Below, piece after piece: positions 24,578-32,721 of a stretch of 42,723 nt of DNA. This stretch comes from Pseudocoprococcus catus. GTDB lineage: Bacteria; Bacillota; Clostridia; Lachnospirales; Lachnospiraceae. Position numbers and translations under genes: made by a program. The notes beneath the pieces are model-generated. The model did no database searches and was not told where the DNA came from. It saw only the letters and a list, made by a program, of their open reading frames with translations. The DNA lies in contig NZ_JAAXCM010000028.1 in the NCBI RefSeq assembly GCF_019734885.1, forward strand, positions 1-42,723, read 5' to 3'. How positions within the stretch are numbered: position 1 is the first letter of the stretch; every line of letters starts with the position of its first letter.

Positions 24578-25918
24578 TTATCCAATCATAATTTTTTCCT
24601 TCGGCATCTTTGCACCGGTTGCTTTTTTTCCGGAAAATGCCGCATAAATAAGTGTAAGACCGCCGACTCTGCCCAGATACATGAGCGTGATCAGCACCAT
24701 TTGCGACGTAATATGCAGCTGCGATGTAATGCCAAGTGTCAATCCCACCGTTCCAACCGCCGAAGCTGTTTCATACAGGCATGTGGAAAGCGACAAGTTT
24801 TCATAAGCGCTGATAAAAACAGCGCCGCCAAAAAACAGCACAAGGTACATCATCAGAATGGTCGCGGCAGTTTTAACAGCGCTGCAATCGACTCTGCGTC
24901 CAAAAAATTGGGCACTATCGCGCTGACGGAAAGTCGCGACAGCATTGGCAAGCAGAACCGCCAGCGTTGTTGTTTTCATACCGCCCGCCGTAGAACCCGG
25001 AGAACCGCCAATGAGCATCAAAAGGATCATCACGCCCTGCGATGCGCTGGACATCGCGGATAGATTTACCGTGTTGAAGCCCGCTGTTCTCGGCGTGACG
25101 GACTGAAAAAAGGATGCCAGCAACCGGTTTCCGGCGGGAAGCGCAGAAAAGTCTGAGAAGAAGAAAAACACAGCAGGCAGAAGAATTAAAAGACCTGTCG
25201 TGACGAGAATCACCTTGCTCTGCATCCGGTAGCGATGAAACCGCCACTTGTTTTCGCAGATGTCATTCCACGTCAGAAATCCAATGCCGCCAATCACGAT
25301 CAGCAGCATAATCGTGATATTGATTACTGGACTGCCAGCATAGCCGGTAAGGGATGGATAGAGATTGTCCTCTGTCCCAAGAATATCAAACCCGGCGTTG
25401 CAAAAAGCAGATATGGAATGAAACAATGCCATCCAGATGCCCCGCCATCCATAGTCCCGGCAGAACACCGGCAGCATGGCAAGCGCCCCCAGCAGCTCAA
25501 TCAGAAACGTCCCTCGCAGGATGAAGCGTGTCAGACGAACGATTCCGCCGACCTGAGGTGCTGAAATTGCGTCCTGCATGGTGCTGCGCTGCATCAACGA
25601 TATTTTTCGCCCGGACAAAAGCGCTAACGACGCTGCGACGGTCACAACGCCAAGTCCTCCAATCTGAATCAGCGTCAGAATGACCGCTTGCCCAAAGGCT
25701 GACCAATAACTGCCTGTATCCTGCACCACAAGCCCCGTCACACATACGGCAGAGGTCGCGGTAAACAGTGTTTCGTTAAACGGCGTTACGCCCCCGGCTG
25801 TTGTGGAGATCGGCAGCATCAGCAATAGCGCACCTAGCAGAATGACTCCGGCAAAACCCAATATGATAATTTGAAAAGACGAAAGACGGCGCTTTCGGCG
25901 AATGTTCTCTCCTGGCAT
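24578..25918 (-). CDS. trkH: TrkH/KtrB potassium uptake channel subunit
   Basis: The 446-residue membrane protein has the superfamily's four selectivity-filter loops: TATSAVCVTGL near 55, ISAFCNAGFDILG, VTPRTAGFNTVN, and ETASAVGTVGLTLG. The gating-loop region GGSPGSTAGGMKTTT is also present. The length fits KtrB better than TrkH (about 480). The start follows AAGGAG by 8 bases. It heads the operon trkH-trkA-small protein-kdpD-kdpE. A TATAAT box on the minus strand at 25952-25957 is a likely -10 element. Confidence 0.93.
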   Translation of the reverse strand: MPGENIRRKRRLSSFQIIILGFAGVILLGALLLMLPISTTAGGVTPFNETLFTATSAVCVTGLVVQDTGSYWSAFGQAVILTLIQIGGLGVVTVAASLALLSGRKISLMQRSTMQDAISAPQVGGIVRLTRFILRGTFLIELLGALAMLPVFCRDYGWRGIWMALFHSISAFCNAGFDILGTEDNLYPSLTGYAGSPVINITIMLLIVIGGIGFLTWNDICENKWRFHRYRMQSKVILVTTGLLILLPAVFFFFSDFSALPAGNRLLASFFQSVTPRTAGFNTVNLSAMSSASQGVMILLMLIGGSPGSTAGGMKTTTLAVLLANAVATFRQRDSAQFFGRRVDCSAVKTAATILMMYLVLFFGGAVFISAYENLSLSTCLYETASAVGTVGLTLGITSQLHITSQMVLITLMYLGRVGGLTLIYAAFSGKKATGAKMPKEKIMIG

Positions 25919-25989
25919 AAAGGCAACTCCTTATCAACATTAATTTTATAATTATACAGCCGGAGATTTTAAGAACGTATAAGAGACAT

Positions 25990-26100
25990 TTACGACGCAT
26001 TAAGATTGAATAAAGATGGGGAGATTGCTTCATCCAAACCTTCACATTGAATAATGAACCCTTCTCTTTGGTAAAAAGAAATTGCTCTGGCATTCTTCAT
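25990..26100 (-). pseudogene. C-terminal fragment of a GNAT acetyltransferase
   Basis: The 36-codon frame reads [18 protein letters not shown]..., the classic final motif of GNAT acetyltransferases (N-x-x-A-x-x-F-Y-x-x-x-G-F). The acetyl-CoA-binding part is missing. It directly abuts the broken histidine kinase, so the junction is a deletion point. Confidence 0.7.
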
Positions 26101-27030
26101 AGATGCTGAGAAGAAATAGCTATTTTATCTGCATACTCTATAACTTTTTCTTTGTCGCCGGCATTATGTCTGATTAATGATATAATACCAATGATTGCGT
26201 TCATAGGTGTGCGAATATCATGCGACATATTGGATAAAAAATCTGTTTTTGCCTTATTTGCATTTTCAGCGGTCTGTAGAGCCTCAATAGCAATATTCTT
26301 AGCCTCTTTCAGATTTTTATTAGCTTCTTCCATTTCGCTTATAATCATTGCCTGAAGCTCATTGTTTCTTTTTTCAAATTTAACTTTTTGATTTGCAATA
26401 CTGAATCTGGAAATACTGTAGAATAATCCAGCAAATATATGTATTCATCCTATTCAACAGAAGCTTTACAAAAACAAAACTTGAAAGAATGAAAATTATG
26501 GCAAACAATGGCATTATTATTTTTTTCTCTTAATTATCTCTTGTTCTATTTGCACTTTATTTTTCAACCTCTATATAGTCTTCTGGTGCTGACGGTTGCT
26601 GCCCATTTGACATGGCCGCAATCCATGCACTAGATAATGTTGTATCCCCTATTTGCTCAATAGCACATTTTGGATTAATTTTTTTCAAAATAGATTTTGT
26701 CGTATCCGTAAGAAGAATGGAATATTCTTTTTCTGTGTCTATTTTTTTATCATTTATTGTTATATCCTTTAATGAGAATCCGTTTTCTTCGTTTTTGACA
26801 ATTATTTTCATACCAGATGCAATCGGCAACTCGTATTTTGTGGTTACATAAAAATTCTCATCAGTCTCTGTAAGATATTTTTTAACGAGTTCATAAACCT
26901 GCTCACCGTTGATCTTTACAAGATATAATGGGGTGTCTGAATTCTTCGCTATCATCAGACCGACCCGGCTGCTGGTGCATTCTCCTTTGTAAATAGAAGA
27001 AGTATAATAATAATATGGTGTCAGAGCCAA
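26097..27030 (-). pseudogene. Decayed histidine kinase with 5'-nucleotidase-like sensor domain
   Basis: Reading 5' to 3' on the minus strand, 27030-26557 encodes a 5'-nucleotidase C-terminal-like domain (ITINDKKIDTEKEYSILLTDT). A frameshifted stretch near 26520-26470 encodes a membrane helix (IIMPLFAIIFILSSFVL). A second frame (26348-26097) then encodes a coiled coil and H-box ([19 protein letters not shown]), ending at QHL where the family continues toward the ATPase domain. At least one frameshift, a missing N-terminus and a missing catalytic domain show it is dead. I infer it was one gene: extracytoplasmic domain, helix, kinase. Confidence 0.65.
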
Positions 27031-27453
27031 CTGTGCATCATTTTCTTCTCTGATTGTAGTTAACTTTGTCTCAATTCTTTTAATTATAGCATTTTATTTT
27101 TTCACGTTAATGTAAAAAAATTTTTTATTTTCCCCCACTGTAAAACAGCCTCTGAGTGTTTCGTTATATAGAGCGGTGAATAGATCGACATTGATATATA
27201 AGCTGCCTGATACACAGACAGCTTACCCTTCTTTCTCTTTATATTTTCATTCCTACTGCTCCAAAAAAAAGCCAAAGTAAATTTACATCGGCTTTCCGAG
27301 ATATATTTCAGATATTACCTACTGCATATCAGAAACTGTATCGTAATCAATAATTTTGATGCAAAACTGCACCCACAATATCCCTGAGTGCAGTTTTGTA
27401 TCAATCAATATTCTAATGTTTCTCCATCAAGTGGAATATCAAGAACAAGTATC
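27031..27453. other. Intergenic region with terminator hairpin
   Basis: No gene is visible. CAAAACTGCAC/GTGCAGTTTTG (27362-27372 with 27388-27398) forms an 11-bp stem with T-rich flanks just downstream of the Sir2 gene, a likely terminator. A weaker AAAGCC/GGCTTT stem lies near 27267-27295. Confidence 0.55.
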
Positions 27454-28431
27454 CTATACAAATGCACTTTCCTCTTTTGCTTTCTGCAAATCTTTTAACA
27501 CTGTTCCTATATCTCCCAAAATAGCAATCCCCTTATCTTCAATGAATTCCGGCAAAAACTGATATTCTGAATTTACGGAGATATAATATGCATCTTTCAA
27601 GCTGTTTGTCAGTTCCCAAAACGGTTCCTGTATAAACATCGGTGTCATGCGCCCTACTCCAAGTTCTATCAAGAGAATTTTTCTATCTTTGTTCTTTTGA
27701 ATGTATTTTGAGATTTTCTCATATTCTTCTTCGTATTTTTTCCCTTGCAGAAAATTCCCATATCCTCTTACCCACGGAAACATTTCCGCACCACAATGAG
27801 GGCAGCGAGGAATCAGTTCATCCGGCACCATTGTCCCCTCTCCCATAGCCGCAATCATATCTGCCACAGGTTGTACGGCATCCCATGTTTCATCCTGACA
27901 GCACTGGGAACACTGGAAGAAACGATGATCTCCCTGAATCTCACTGACCTTTTCTTCCGGATAAATCTTTACAAACTGTGTATCCTGATTAGTCGTTAAG
28001 ATATGAAAATCCTTTCCCTGCAAAATTTTATCCAAATCCAGATATGGCTCTCTGATAGGAGCATTTTGTGTAGTATTTAAAAAGGTTGCCACATATCCCC
28101 AGTGTTCATTTCTTGTAGAAAACCGATGCATCATTCCGCTAAAAGCACCTTTGAATCCGTACTTATCTGCAAATTTTCCAAAATGCTCACGAAAAGAAGG
28201 GGTATCACCATAATAAAAGTCACCACCTCCAGCCGCTGATAAACCGGATGCTCCGCCTACTATGATACACTCTGCCTCCTGCACTCTGCGAACAAATTCC
28301 TGAATCTGTTCCTTATAAGGAAGTGGTTTTTGTTTGCTCAACACTACAGCAGTACCGCCGGATGCATAGGTACTATAGTGTCTTGAATAGTTCATTTGTG
28401 TTTTCATTACCAAATTTTCGTAACAGCTCAT
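27454..28431 (-). CDS. Divergent Sir2-family protein A
   Basis: The protein has 325 residues from the ATG at 28431 (AGGAG 9 bases upstream). The NAD-binding start is IIVGGASGLSAAGGGDFYYG instead of the sirtuin GAGIS...DFR, so the usual GAGxS and FR residues are altered. TTNQDTQF corresponds to TQNID. QGDHRFFQCSQCC and RCPHCG give the two zinc-type cysteine pairs, and the catalytic-loop histidine is plausibly GDH. The late Rossmann strand has ILLIELGVGRMTP. Similar Firmicutes proteins are annotated as Sir2-like deacylases; SirTM ADP-ribosyltransferases are a further possibility. Neighbours are a C_GCAxxG_C_C protein and two more Sir2-like genes. Confidence 0.8.
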   Translation of the reverse strand: MSCYENLVMKTQMNYSRHYSTYASGGTAVVLSKQKPLPYKEQIQEFVRRVQEAECIIVGGASGLSAAGGGDFYYGDTPSFREHFGKFADKYGFKGAFSGMMHRFSTRNEHWGYVATFLNTTQNAPIREPYLDLDKILQGKDFHILTTNQDTQFVKIYPEEKVSEIQGDHRFFQCSQCCQDETWDAVQPVADMIAAMGEGTMVPDELIPRCPHCGAEMFPWVRGYGNFLQGKKYEEEYEKISKYIQKNKDRKILLIELGVGRMTPMFIQEPFWELTNSLKDAYYISVNSEYQFLPEFIEDKGIAILGDIGTVLKDLQKAKEESAFV

Positions 28432-28484
28432 TTTTTTCATTCTCCTGTCTCACAACTGTAATATCTTTAACCACTTTACTTAGT

Positions 28485-28880
28485 CTATCCTTCCCTTTCT
28501 GATTCCATTGGCAACACCTCGTCAAAAGCCCGTATTGCATTGCGAATGCAATCATCACATTCACAGAGTACAACACCTGTATCCTTTCCCTTTAGGTCTT
28601 TACATATGGTTGCACCTGAATATTCCTGAAATTTGTTTAATATCTCCCGTGCCGTTATCGCACTTTTCTTCCCCGGCTTTACAATTCCCGCCATCATGGT
28701 TGCTCCAATCAATGCACCACAAGTTGCTTCCATACCTCCCATACCTACCGCAAATCCGGATGCAGCATTCGTCAGTATTTCCTTATCAGAATCTGATAAA
28801 TCGATCATTGCCTTGATAACTGACTGACAGCAATTAAATCCATTATGTTTGTAATATACTGCTTTTTCTTCTCTTGTCAT
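28485..28880 (-). CDS. C_GCAxxG_C_C family cysteine-rich protein
   Basis: The protein has 131 residues. Family signature cysteines are present: NCCQSVIKAM near residue 18, then GFAVGMGGMEATCGALIGATM (the GCAxxG-type motif, here TCGALIG), and a C-terminal C...CECDDC. The function of the family is unknown; it is thought to be redox or metal related. It starts 5 bases after Sir2-like B and lies 53 bases before Sir2-like A, all in one direction, so it is probably co-transcribed with them. A linked role in NAD- or thiol-redox sensing is inference. Confidence 0.8.
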   Translation of the reverse strand: MTREEKAVYYKHNGFNCCQSVIKAMIDLSDSDKEILTNAASGFAVGMGGMEATCGALIGATMMAGIVKPGKKSAITAREILNKFQEYSGATICKDLKGKDTGVVLCECDDCIRNAIRAFDEVLPMESEREG

Positions 28881-28885
28881 TTCCC

Positions 28886-29728
28886 TTAGATTTCCTTTCT
28901 AATTTTCTTTAACGCTACCGTTAGATTACCATCCACACCGATGGATTTTTCTTTGATTTCCTCCGGAATGTAAATTTCGCCCTTGTTAAATGTGATATAT
29001 CTTGCCTGTGGTTCTACTGCTGCAAGCTGCATCAAAGGAGCTTTAATCATCTGATTTCTCCAACCAATGCCAAATTCCAGAATTACCAGCTTCTTTCCAT
29101 GTAAATTCTGAATAAATTCTTGATAGCGGGCAGCCTTTTCCTTCCAATTTTTCGTTTCTGTAAACGAGGACATCTCACCCCAATTTACTTCCATATCTCC
29201 ACCGCATTTTGGACATTTCGGCAGTAACTCTTTGGGTACTCTTCCGTTTACCTCCTCTTCTGTCATGGCGAGAACTGCTTTTTGATTAGGATAGACCTCG
29301 TCATGACATCTGTTCTTGCACCGCATCTGGGTTAATTTCCCTTCCATTTCAAAAACACGGTCTACCTCAAAACCTGCCGGCACAAAATGATCCTCCGCAT
29401 TGGAAGTTACTACGAAATATTCTTTATCCTTTACTAGTGCATAGATGTTTTTCATAATCTCACTCGGCTCATCCTGCATAGCTTTTGCCTTAACAAGTCT
29501 GCTTACAAACGCCCACTTTTCTTCTACATTCATTGGCACTGAAAATCCGTGTAAAACACAACGCAGTCCGTATTTTTCTCTGAAATCTCCCATATTTTCC
29601 TGAAACCATGCGTCATCTGCAAAAATATTATATCCCTCTGCGATAGACAAACCATTACTGGCTCCAATCAAAATACCATCTGCTTCTTTGATGATTTGAC
29701 TTATCTCTTGATATACATTCATCTTCAT
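28886..29728 (-). CDS. Divergent Sir2-family protein B
   Basis: The protein has 280 residues; the ATG at 29728 overlaps the upstream stop as TGATG behind AAAGGA. The NAD-binding motif is GILIGASNGLSIAEGYNIF, again lacking the canonical GAGxS/FR. VVTSNAEDHF replaces the TQNxD loop. Zinc-type cysteines are MRCKNRC and KCPKCGGDM. ILEFGIGWRNQMI parallels ILLIELGVGRMTP of protein A. It is clearly paralogous to A and to the truncated copy upstream. The active-site asparagine of the TQNID loop is kept as SN. Enzymatic activity is uncertain. Confidence 0.78.
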   Translation of the reverse strand: MKMNVYQEISQIIKEADGILIGASNGLSIAEGYNIFADDAWFQENMGDFREKYGLRCVLHGFSVPMNVEEKWAFVSRLVKAKAMQDEPSEIMKNIYALVKDKEYFVVTSNAEDHFVPAGFEVDRVFEMEGKLTQMRCKNRCHDEVYPNQKAVLAMTEEEVNGRVPKELLPKCPKCGGDMEVNWGEMSSFTETKNWKEKAARYQEFIQNLHGKKLVILEFGIGWRNQMIKAPLMQLAAVEPQARYITFNKGEIYIPEEIKEKSIGVDGNLTVALKKIRKEI

Positions 29729-30117
29729 CACATTTCCTTTCCCGCTATGTTTTCTTTTAAATCCCGCAGGGTTTCTGCCAAATCTCCTGCTATATAAATG
29801 CCTTTGTCTTTTATATGCTCTGGAGCTGAGGATTTCTTCTGATTCAGACAGGCATAAAACACCTTTTCATTTTTGTATGTCATTTCCCAAAAAGGAAGTT
29901 TAATAATACTGGGTGTCATCTCACCAACCCCCAGCTCCAGCAGTACAACATTCTTATCTGTTCCATTCATGAGATATTTTTTTAGGAAATCCTCATATCG
30001 CCTTACACCTTCCCTCCAGTCTTTCCCCTCCAAAAATGTATCATCCCTTACCCAGGAAACCATAATTCTCCCGCACTCATTACATCTTGGCAGAAGCTTT
30101 TTTATATCAGATTCCAC
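29728..30117 (-). pseudogene. 5'-truncated third Sir2-like gene
   Basis: The 129-residue frame begins GTG-initiated just before the second cysteine pair (RCNECG) and continues through VLLELGVGEMTPSIIKLPFWEMTYKN to the C-terminus, which matches Sir2-like A (IELGVGRMTPMFIQEPFWELTNS). The NAD-binding half is gone. There is no ribosome site. Its stop overlaps the start of protein B, so it now serves mainly as a leader for B. Confidence 0.75.
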
Positions 30118-30131
30118 ACTTTTTATTTTGC

Positions 30132-30160
30132 TTGACTTTTATTTTTTTACTTGTTAAAAT
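30132..30160 (+). promoter_or_regulatory. Extended -10 promoter of the Rrf2 gene
   Basis: TTGACT (30132-30137) and TAAAAT (30155-30160) are 17 bases apart, with TG one base before the -10 box. The site lies in the divergent spacer with the Sir2 group and is a natural place for autoregulation by Rrf2. Confidence 0.7.
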
Positions 30161-30235
30161 TAAATTTACATCAAGCGTTAAAAACATATTATCATGTAAG
30201 TTTAAAAATTGCAAGAAGAAAATTCGAGGTGACAA

Positions 30236-30673
30236 ATGAAATATTCCACAAAGCTTAGTGACACCATTCATATTCTTATATTTATTGCTCTTGGAGATGA
30301 CGAACAACTCTCCAGCACAAAAATTGCAGAAAGTATCAAGACAAACCCGGCTTATGTCAGACAGCTTATGGCAACCCTGAAAAATGCAGGCATTGTTGTC
30401 AACACACAAGGTCATGCGAATGCCGCTCTTGCAAAATCGGCAGATAAAATCAATATGTATGACATCTACCGAGCCGTAGAGGGCGATAAGCCGCTGCTTC
30501 ACCTGGACACAGATACCAATCCGGATTGTGGAATCGGTATCAACATTCAATTCGCTATTGGGGACTTCTATCATGAAATTCAAAATATGATAGATGAAAA
30601 AATGAAATCCATTACATTGCAGGATATTATTGATCGGTATTATTTTAAAATCGGGAAAGTTAAAAACCTTTAA
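30236..30673 (+). CDS. Rrf2-family transcriptional regulator
   Basis: The protein has 145 residues. The N-terminal winged helix is typical: KLSDTIHILIFIA, then SSTKIAESIKTNPAYVRQLMATLKNAGIV, the recognition helix and wing. NPDCGIG near residue 100 holds the only cysteine; the three-cysteine [2Fe-2S] set of IscR/NsrR is absent, so it is nearer the YwnA-type or redox-thiol members. GAGGTG precedes the ATG by 4 bases. It is divergent from the Sir2 cluster, which is probably its target. Confidence 0.85.
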   Translation: MKYSTKLSDTIHILIFIALGDDEQLSSTKIAESIKTNPAYVRQLMATLKNAGIVVNTQGHANAALAKSADKINMYDIYRAVEGDKPLLHLDTDTNPDCGIGINIQFAIGDFYHEIQNMIDEKMKSITLQDIIDRYYFKIGKVKNL

Positions 30674-30695
30674 CTAATCAAGAATAGCAAGCACT

Positions 30696-30715
30696 GCCTG
30701 TGTCATGACACAGGC
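30696..30715. repeat. 20-bp perfect palindrome, possible transfer-origin remnant
   Basis: GCCTGTGTCA directly followed by its reverse complement TGACACAGGC. It lies 70 bases before a fragment of a MobC-like gene, an arrangement resembling an oriT region of mobilisable elements. A terminator for the Rrf2 gene is less likely without a T-run. Confidence 0.45.
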
Positions 30716-30782
30716 GAAATCCCACACACTTTCCTATCGTCTGTATGGTTAAATTTCCATTTTTTAGGAAGGACGTGACTCA

Positions 30783-30854
30783 ATGGCAAACAGAAACCGC
30801 ACCAATCCAGTGCAATTTTATCTCAGCGATGATGAGCAGTACATTCTCACGTAA
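30783..30854 (+). pseudogene. N-terminal stub of a MobC-like mobilisation gene
   Basis: The 23-residue frame MANRNRTNPVQFYLSDDEQY... with GGAAGG upstream matches, from memory, the start of small relaxosome (MobC/ribbon-helix-helix) proteins of Clostridia. It ends abruptly after ILT and is followed by a terminator hairpin, so nearly all of the gene is deleted. Confidence 0.5.
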
Positions 30855-30860
30855 ACAACA

Positions 30861-30899
30861 AACGCCGGTATAGGATTATAAAAATCCTGCATCGGCGTT
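30861..30899 (+). terminator. Rho-independent terminator
   Basis: AACGCCGGTATAGGATT pairs with AATCCTGCATCGGCGTT, with small mismatches, followed by a T-rich run to 30925. Confidence 0.6.
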
Positions 30900-30961
30900 A
30901 TTAATTGTGATTATTTTATTTTTTTTACTAAAATGAACCTCTTGCCATCTCTGCAAATTTT

Positions 30962-31350
30962 TCAATTCTTTTCAATTCCATCTGGCATATGATCTTTCTC
31001 AGTTATTTTTCGAATGACCCGGCATGGATTTCCAACTGCCAAACTATACGGCGGAATATCTTTTGTTACAACACTCCTTGCACCAATTACACACCCTTCT
31101 CCTATGGTGACACCACCACAAACAACCACATTAGATGCCAGCCAGCAATTATCTTTTATAGTTATTGGTTTCGCATATTCAAGATTATAAAAACTGCCAT
31201 CTTCTCTCATCCTGATATTGCGTTCTTCAGGTAATAATGGATGCATAGGAGTTGCCAATGTAACATTTGGACCAATCATCACATTATCGCCTATATGTAT
31301 TTCACATACATCTAAACATTTAAAATTCCCAATATACTCTAGCTTTACGG
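30962..31350 (-). pseudogene. 5'-truncated sugar O-acetyltransferase (hexapeptide repeat)
   Basis: The frame encodes left-handed beta-helix hexapeptide repeats: [73 protein letters not shown]. This is the maltose/galactoside acetyltransferase family (LacA/Maa type). Family members are about 190-200 residues; only about the C-terminal 125 remain and the frame fades out at the 3' end of the glyoxalase gene. The catalytic histidine region (HPLLPEER) is present, but the acceptor-binding N-terminus is lost. A 65-bp internal piece recurs at 35268-35332. Confidence 0.8.
31139..31203. repeat. Copy 1 of a 65-bp direct repeat
   Basis: Identical to 35268-35332 over all 65 bases. This copy lies inside the acetyltransferase fragment. 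Confidence 0.9.
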
Positions 31351-31701
31351 CAGTATCTCAAGCCAGTATCCATCTGGATCTACAATGAAATAGATTCCCA
31401 TTGCTTCATTTTCGAAACAAATGCATCCCATCTCTTCATGCTTCTTATGCGCTGTCTCGTAATCCTCTGCCTGGAATGCCAGGTGGAATTCGCATTCACC
31501 CAGATTATATGGCTGTGGATGATCTTTAAGCCAGGTAAGTTCCAACTCAAAATCACTTACATCATTGCTCAAATACACAATGATAAAATCATCGGTAGTC
31601 TTTCTTCTCACTTCGTGCAGATCAAGGGCCTCGTTGTAAAATTTAATAGATCGGTCCAGGTCTGATACATTGTAGTTTTCGTGAATCATCTTAAAATTCA
31701 T
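31345..31701 (-). CDS. Glyoxalase/lactoylglutathione lyase-like protein
   Basis: The protein has 118 residues; the ATG at 31701 is 7 bases after AAAGGAG and overlaps the upstream stop as ATGA. VOC-fold features are [22 protein letters not shown], the typical first module with a metal-site histidine, followed by [20 protein letters not shown], and a final strand [16 protein letters not shown] with the glutamate ligand. Similar Firmicutes proteins are annotated GloA. A substrate other than methylglyoxal adducts is possible because these bacteria often lack glutathione. It is coupled to the MBL-fold gene. Confidence 0.85.
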   Translation of the reverse strand: MNFKMIHENYNVSDLDRSIKFYNEALDLHEVRRKTTDDFIIVYLSNDVSDFELELTWLKDHPQPYNLGECEFHLAFQAEDYETAHKKHEEMGCICFENEAMGIYFIVDPDGYWLEILP

Positions 31702-32384
31702 AATTCTTCTCCTTTTGCACATTCTGTGTTTTTAATACGTGATTTATATTGCGGATATTCCGTAATAAACCGCTTAATTACATTGGCATCATTCCAGTAA
31801 TGCATTGAAAAAATGACATTGCAATCTACATTTTTAAGGAAATACAGGATCCCATCGGCATAGTGATCTCCCTGTCTCGGATCTAAGGGAACAAATGCAG
31901 CGTCAAAATGCATGCCCTTGATTTTCCTGATCTCCGCACGATATGCTGAAGTAAGTCTCTGGTTATCAGCTTTTGGCTCACCATCCCAATACCAGTCATT
32001 TAAGTCACCGGCATGATAAATGGTGCCTTCCTTTGTTTTGACAATAAATGCTACACCACTATCGTTAGATAGCAATGTATCGACTTGAGTGCCATTATCC
32101 AGATTATAAGTCTGATCATGATAAACATATGTGATCTTCATATCTGACAGATGTTTTCTTTTGCGTATATCTTTCGCCAAAATTGCCTGATATGTCATGC
32201 TCATATCATCAAGGATCTCAAAAATCACAGGATTAAAATGATCCTTATGAAAATGACTGCAAAAAACAATTACTTCTTTTTTCTTGTCAAGAAGTGGTAA
32301 TTCACCCTTATAATAGTCAAAAATATAGTAGCAATCTTTAGTTTCAATTAAAAATCCACTGTGGTTAATGTAAGTAATTTTCAT
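31698..32384 (-). CDS. MBL-fold metallo-hydrolase
   Basis: The protein has 228 residues. The binuclear metal motif is SHFHKDHFNP (HxHxDH) near residue 45, with a later histidine in YHAGDLNDWYWDG, an aspartate in PLDPRQGDHYADG, and a final histidine in FSMHYWND. The beta-lactamase fold starts with ITYINHSGFLIET. It resembles the UlaG/L-ascorbate-6-phosphate-lactonase-like branch, but the substrate is unknown. It overlaps the glyoxalase gene by 4 bases, so the two may form a small detoxification unit. The start is uncertain by one codon. Confidence 0.82.
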   Translation of the reverse strand: MKITYINHSGFLIETKDCYYIFDYYKGELPLLDKKKEVIVFCSHFHKDHFNPVIFEILDDMSMTYQAILAKDIRKRKHLSDMKITYVYHDQTYNLDNGTQVDTLLSNDSGVAFIVKTKEGTIYHAGDLNDWYWDGEPKADNQRLTSAYRAEIRKIKGMHFDAAFVPLDPRQGDHYADGILYFLKNVDCNVIFSMHYWNDANVIKRFITEYPQYKSRIKNTECAKGEEL

Positions 32385-32462
32385 CACCTTTATAAAATAA
32401 CTCCTTTTTCCCTATAAGCTTACAGACAAATACCTGGCGTTCATCCACGACCCAGAAGATGT

Positions 32463-32681
32463 CTAATATTCTTTTTCAATTTCCTCTGTTATCTCATATA
32501 TCTCTTTGAATCTTTCTAAGTCTTCCGGTGATCTGATCAGCATGATTTCTTCGATTTTTCCGGTCCGTATGTCTTTGACCCCTGCTACTTCTTCTCCGGT
32601 ACAAATGCTTGCACGAATAACTGGTTTCATATGTTCTCGGTCATATGTTTTTTTCACGATTTTCTTTTTGAATAATCCCAT
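32463..32681 (-). CDS. Conserved small hypothetical protein
   Basis: The protein has 72 residues, basic at the N-terminus (MGLFKKKIVKKTYDREHMKP) and acidic at the C-terminus. The middle has IRASICTGEEVAGVKDIRTGKIEEIMLI. GGAGG lies 7 bases before the ATG. I recall similar proteins in Lachnospiraceae without a known function. It stands alone between the MBL gene and the LURP-one-like gene. Confidence 0.65.
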   Translation of the reverse strand: MGLFKKKIVKKTYDREHMKPVIRASICTGEEVAGVKDIRTGKIEEIMLIRSPEDLERFKEIYEITEEIEKEY

Positions 32682-32721
32682 GCTTCATCCTCCGAATAAT
32701 TACAGTAACAAGATCAACTAT

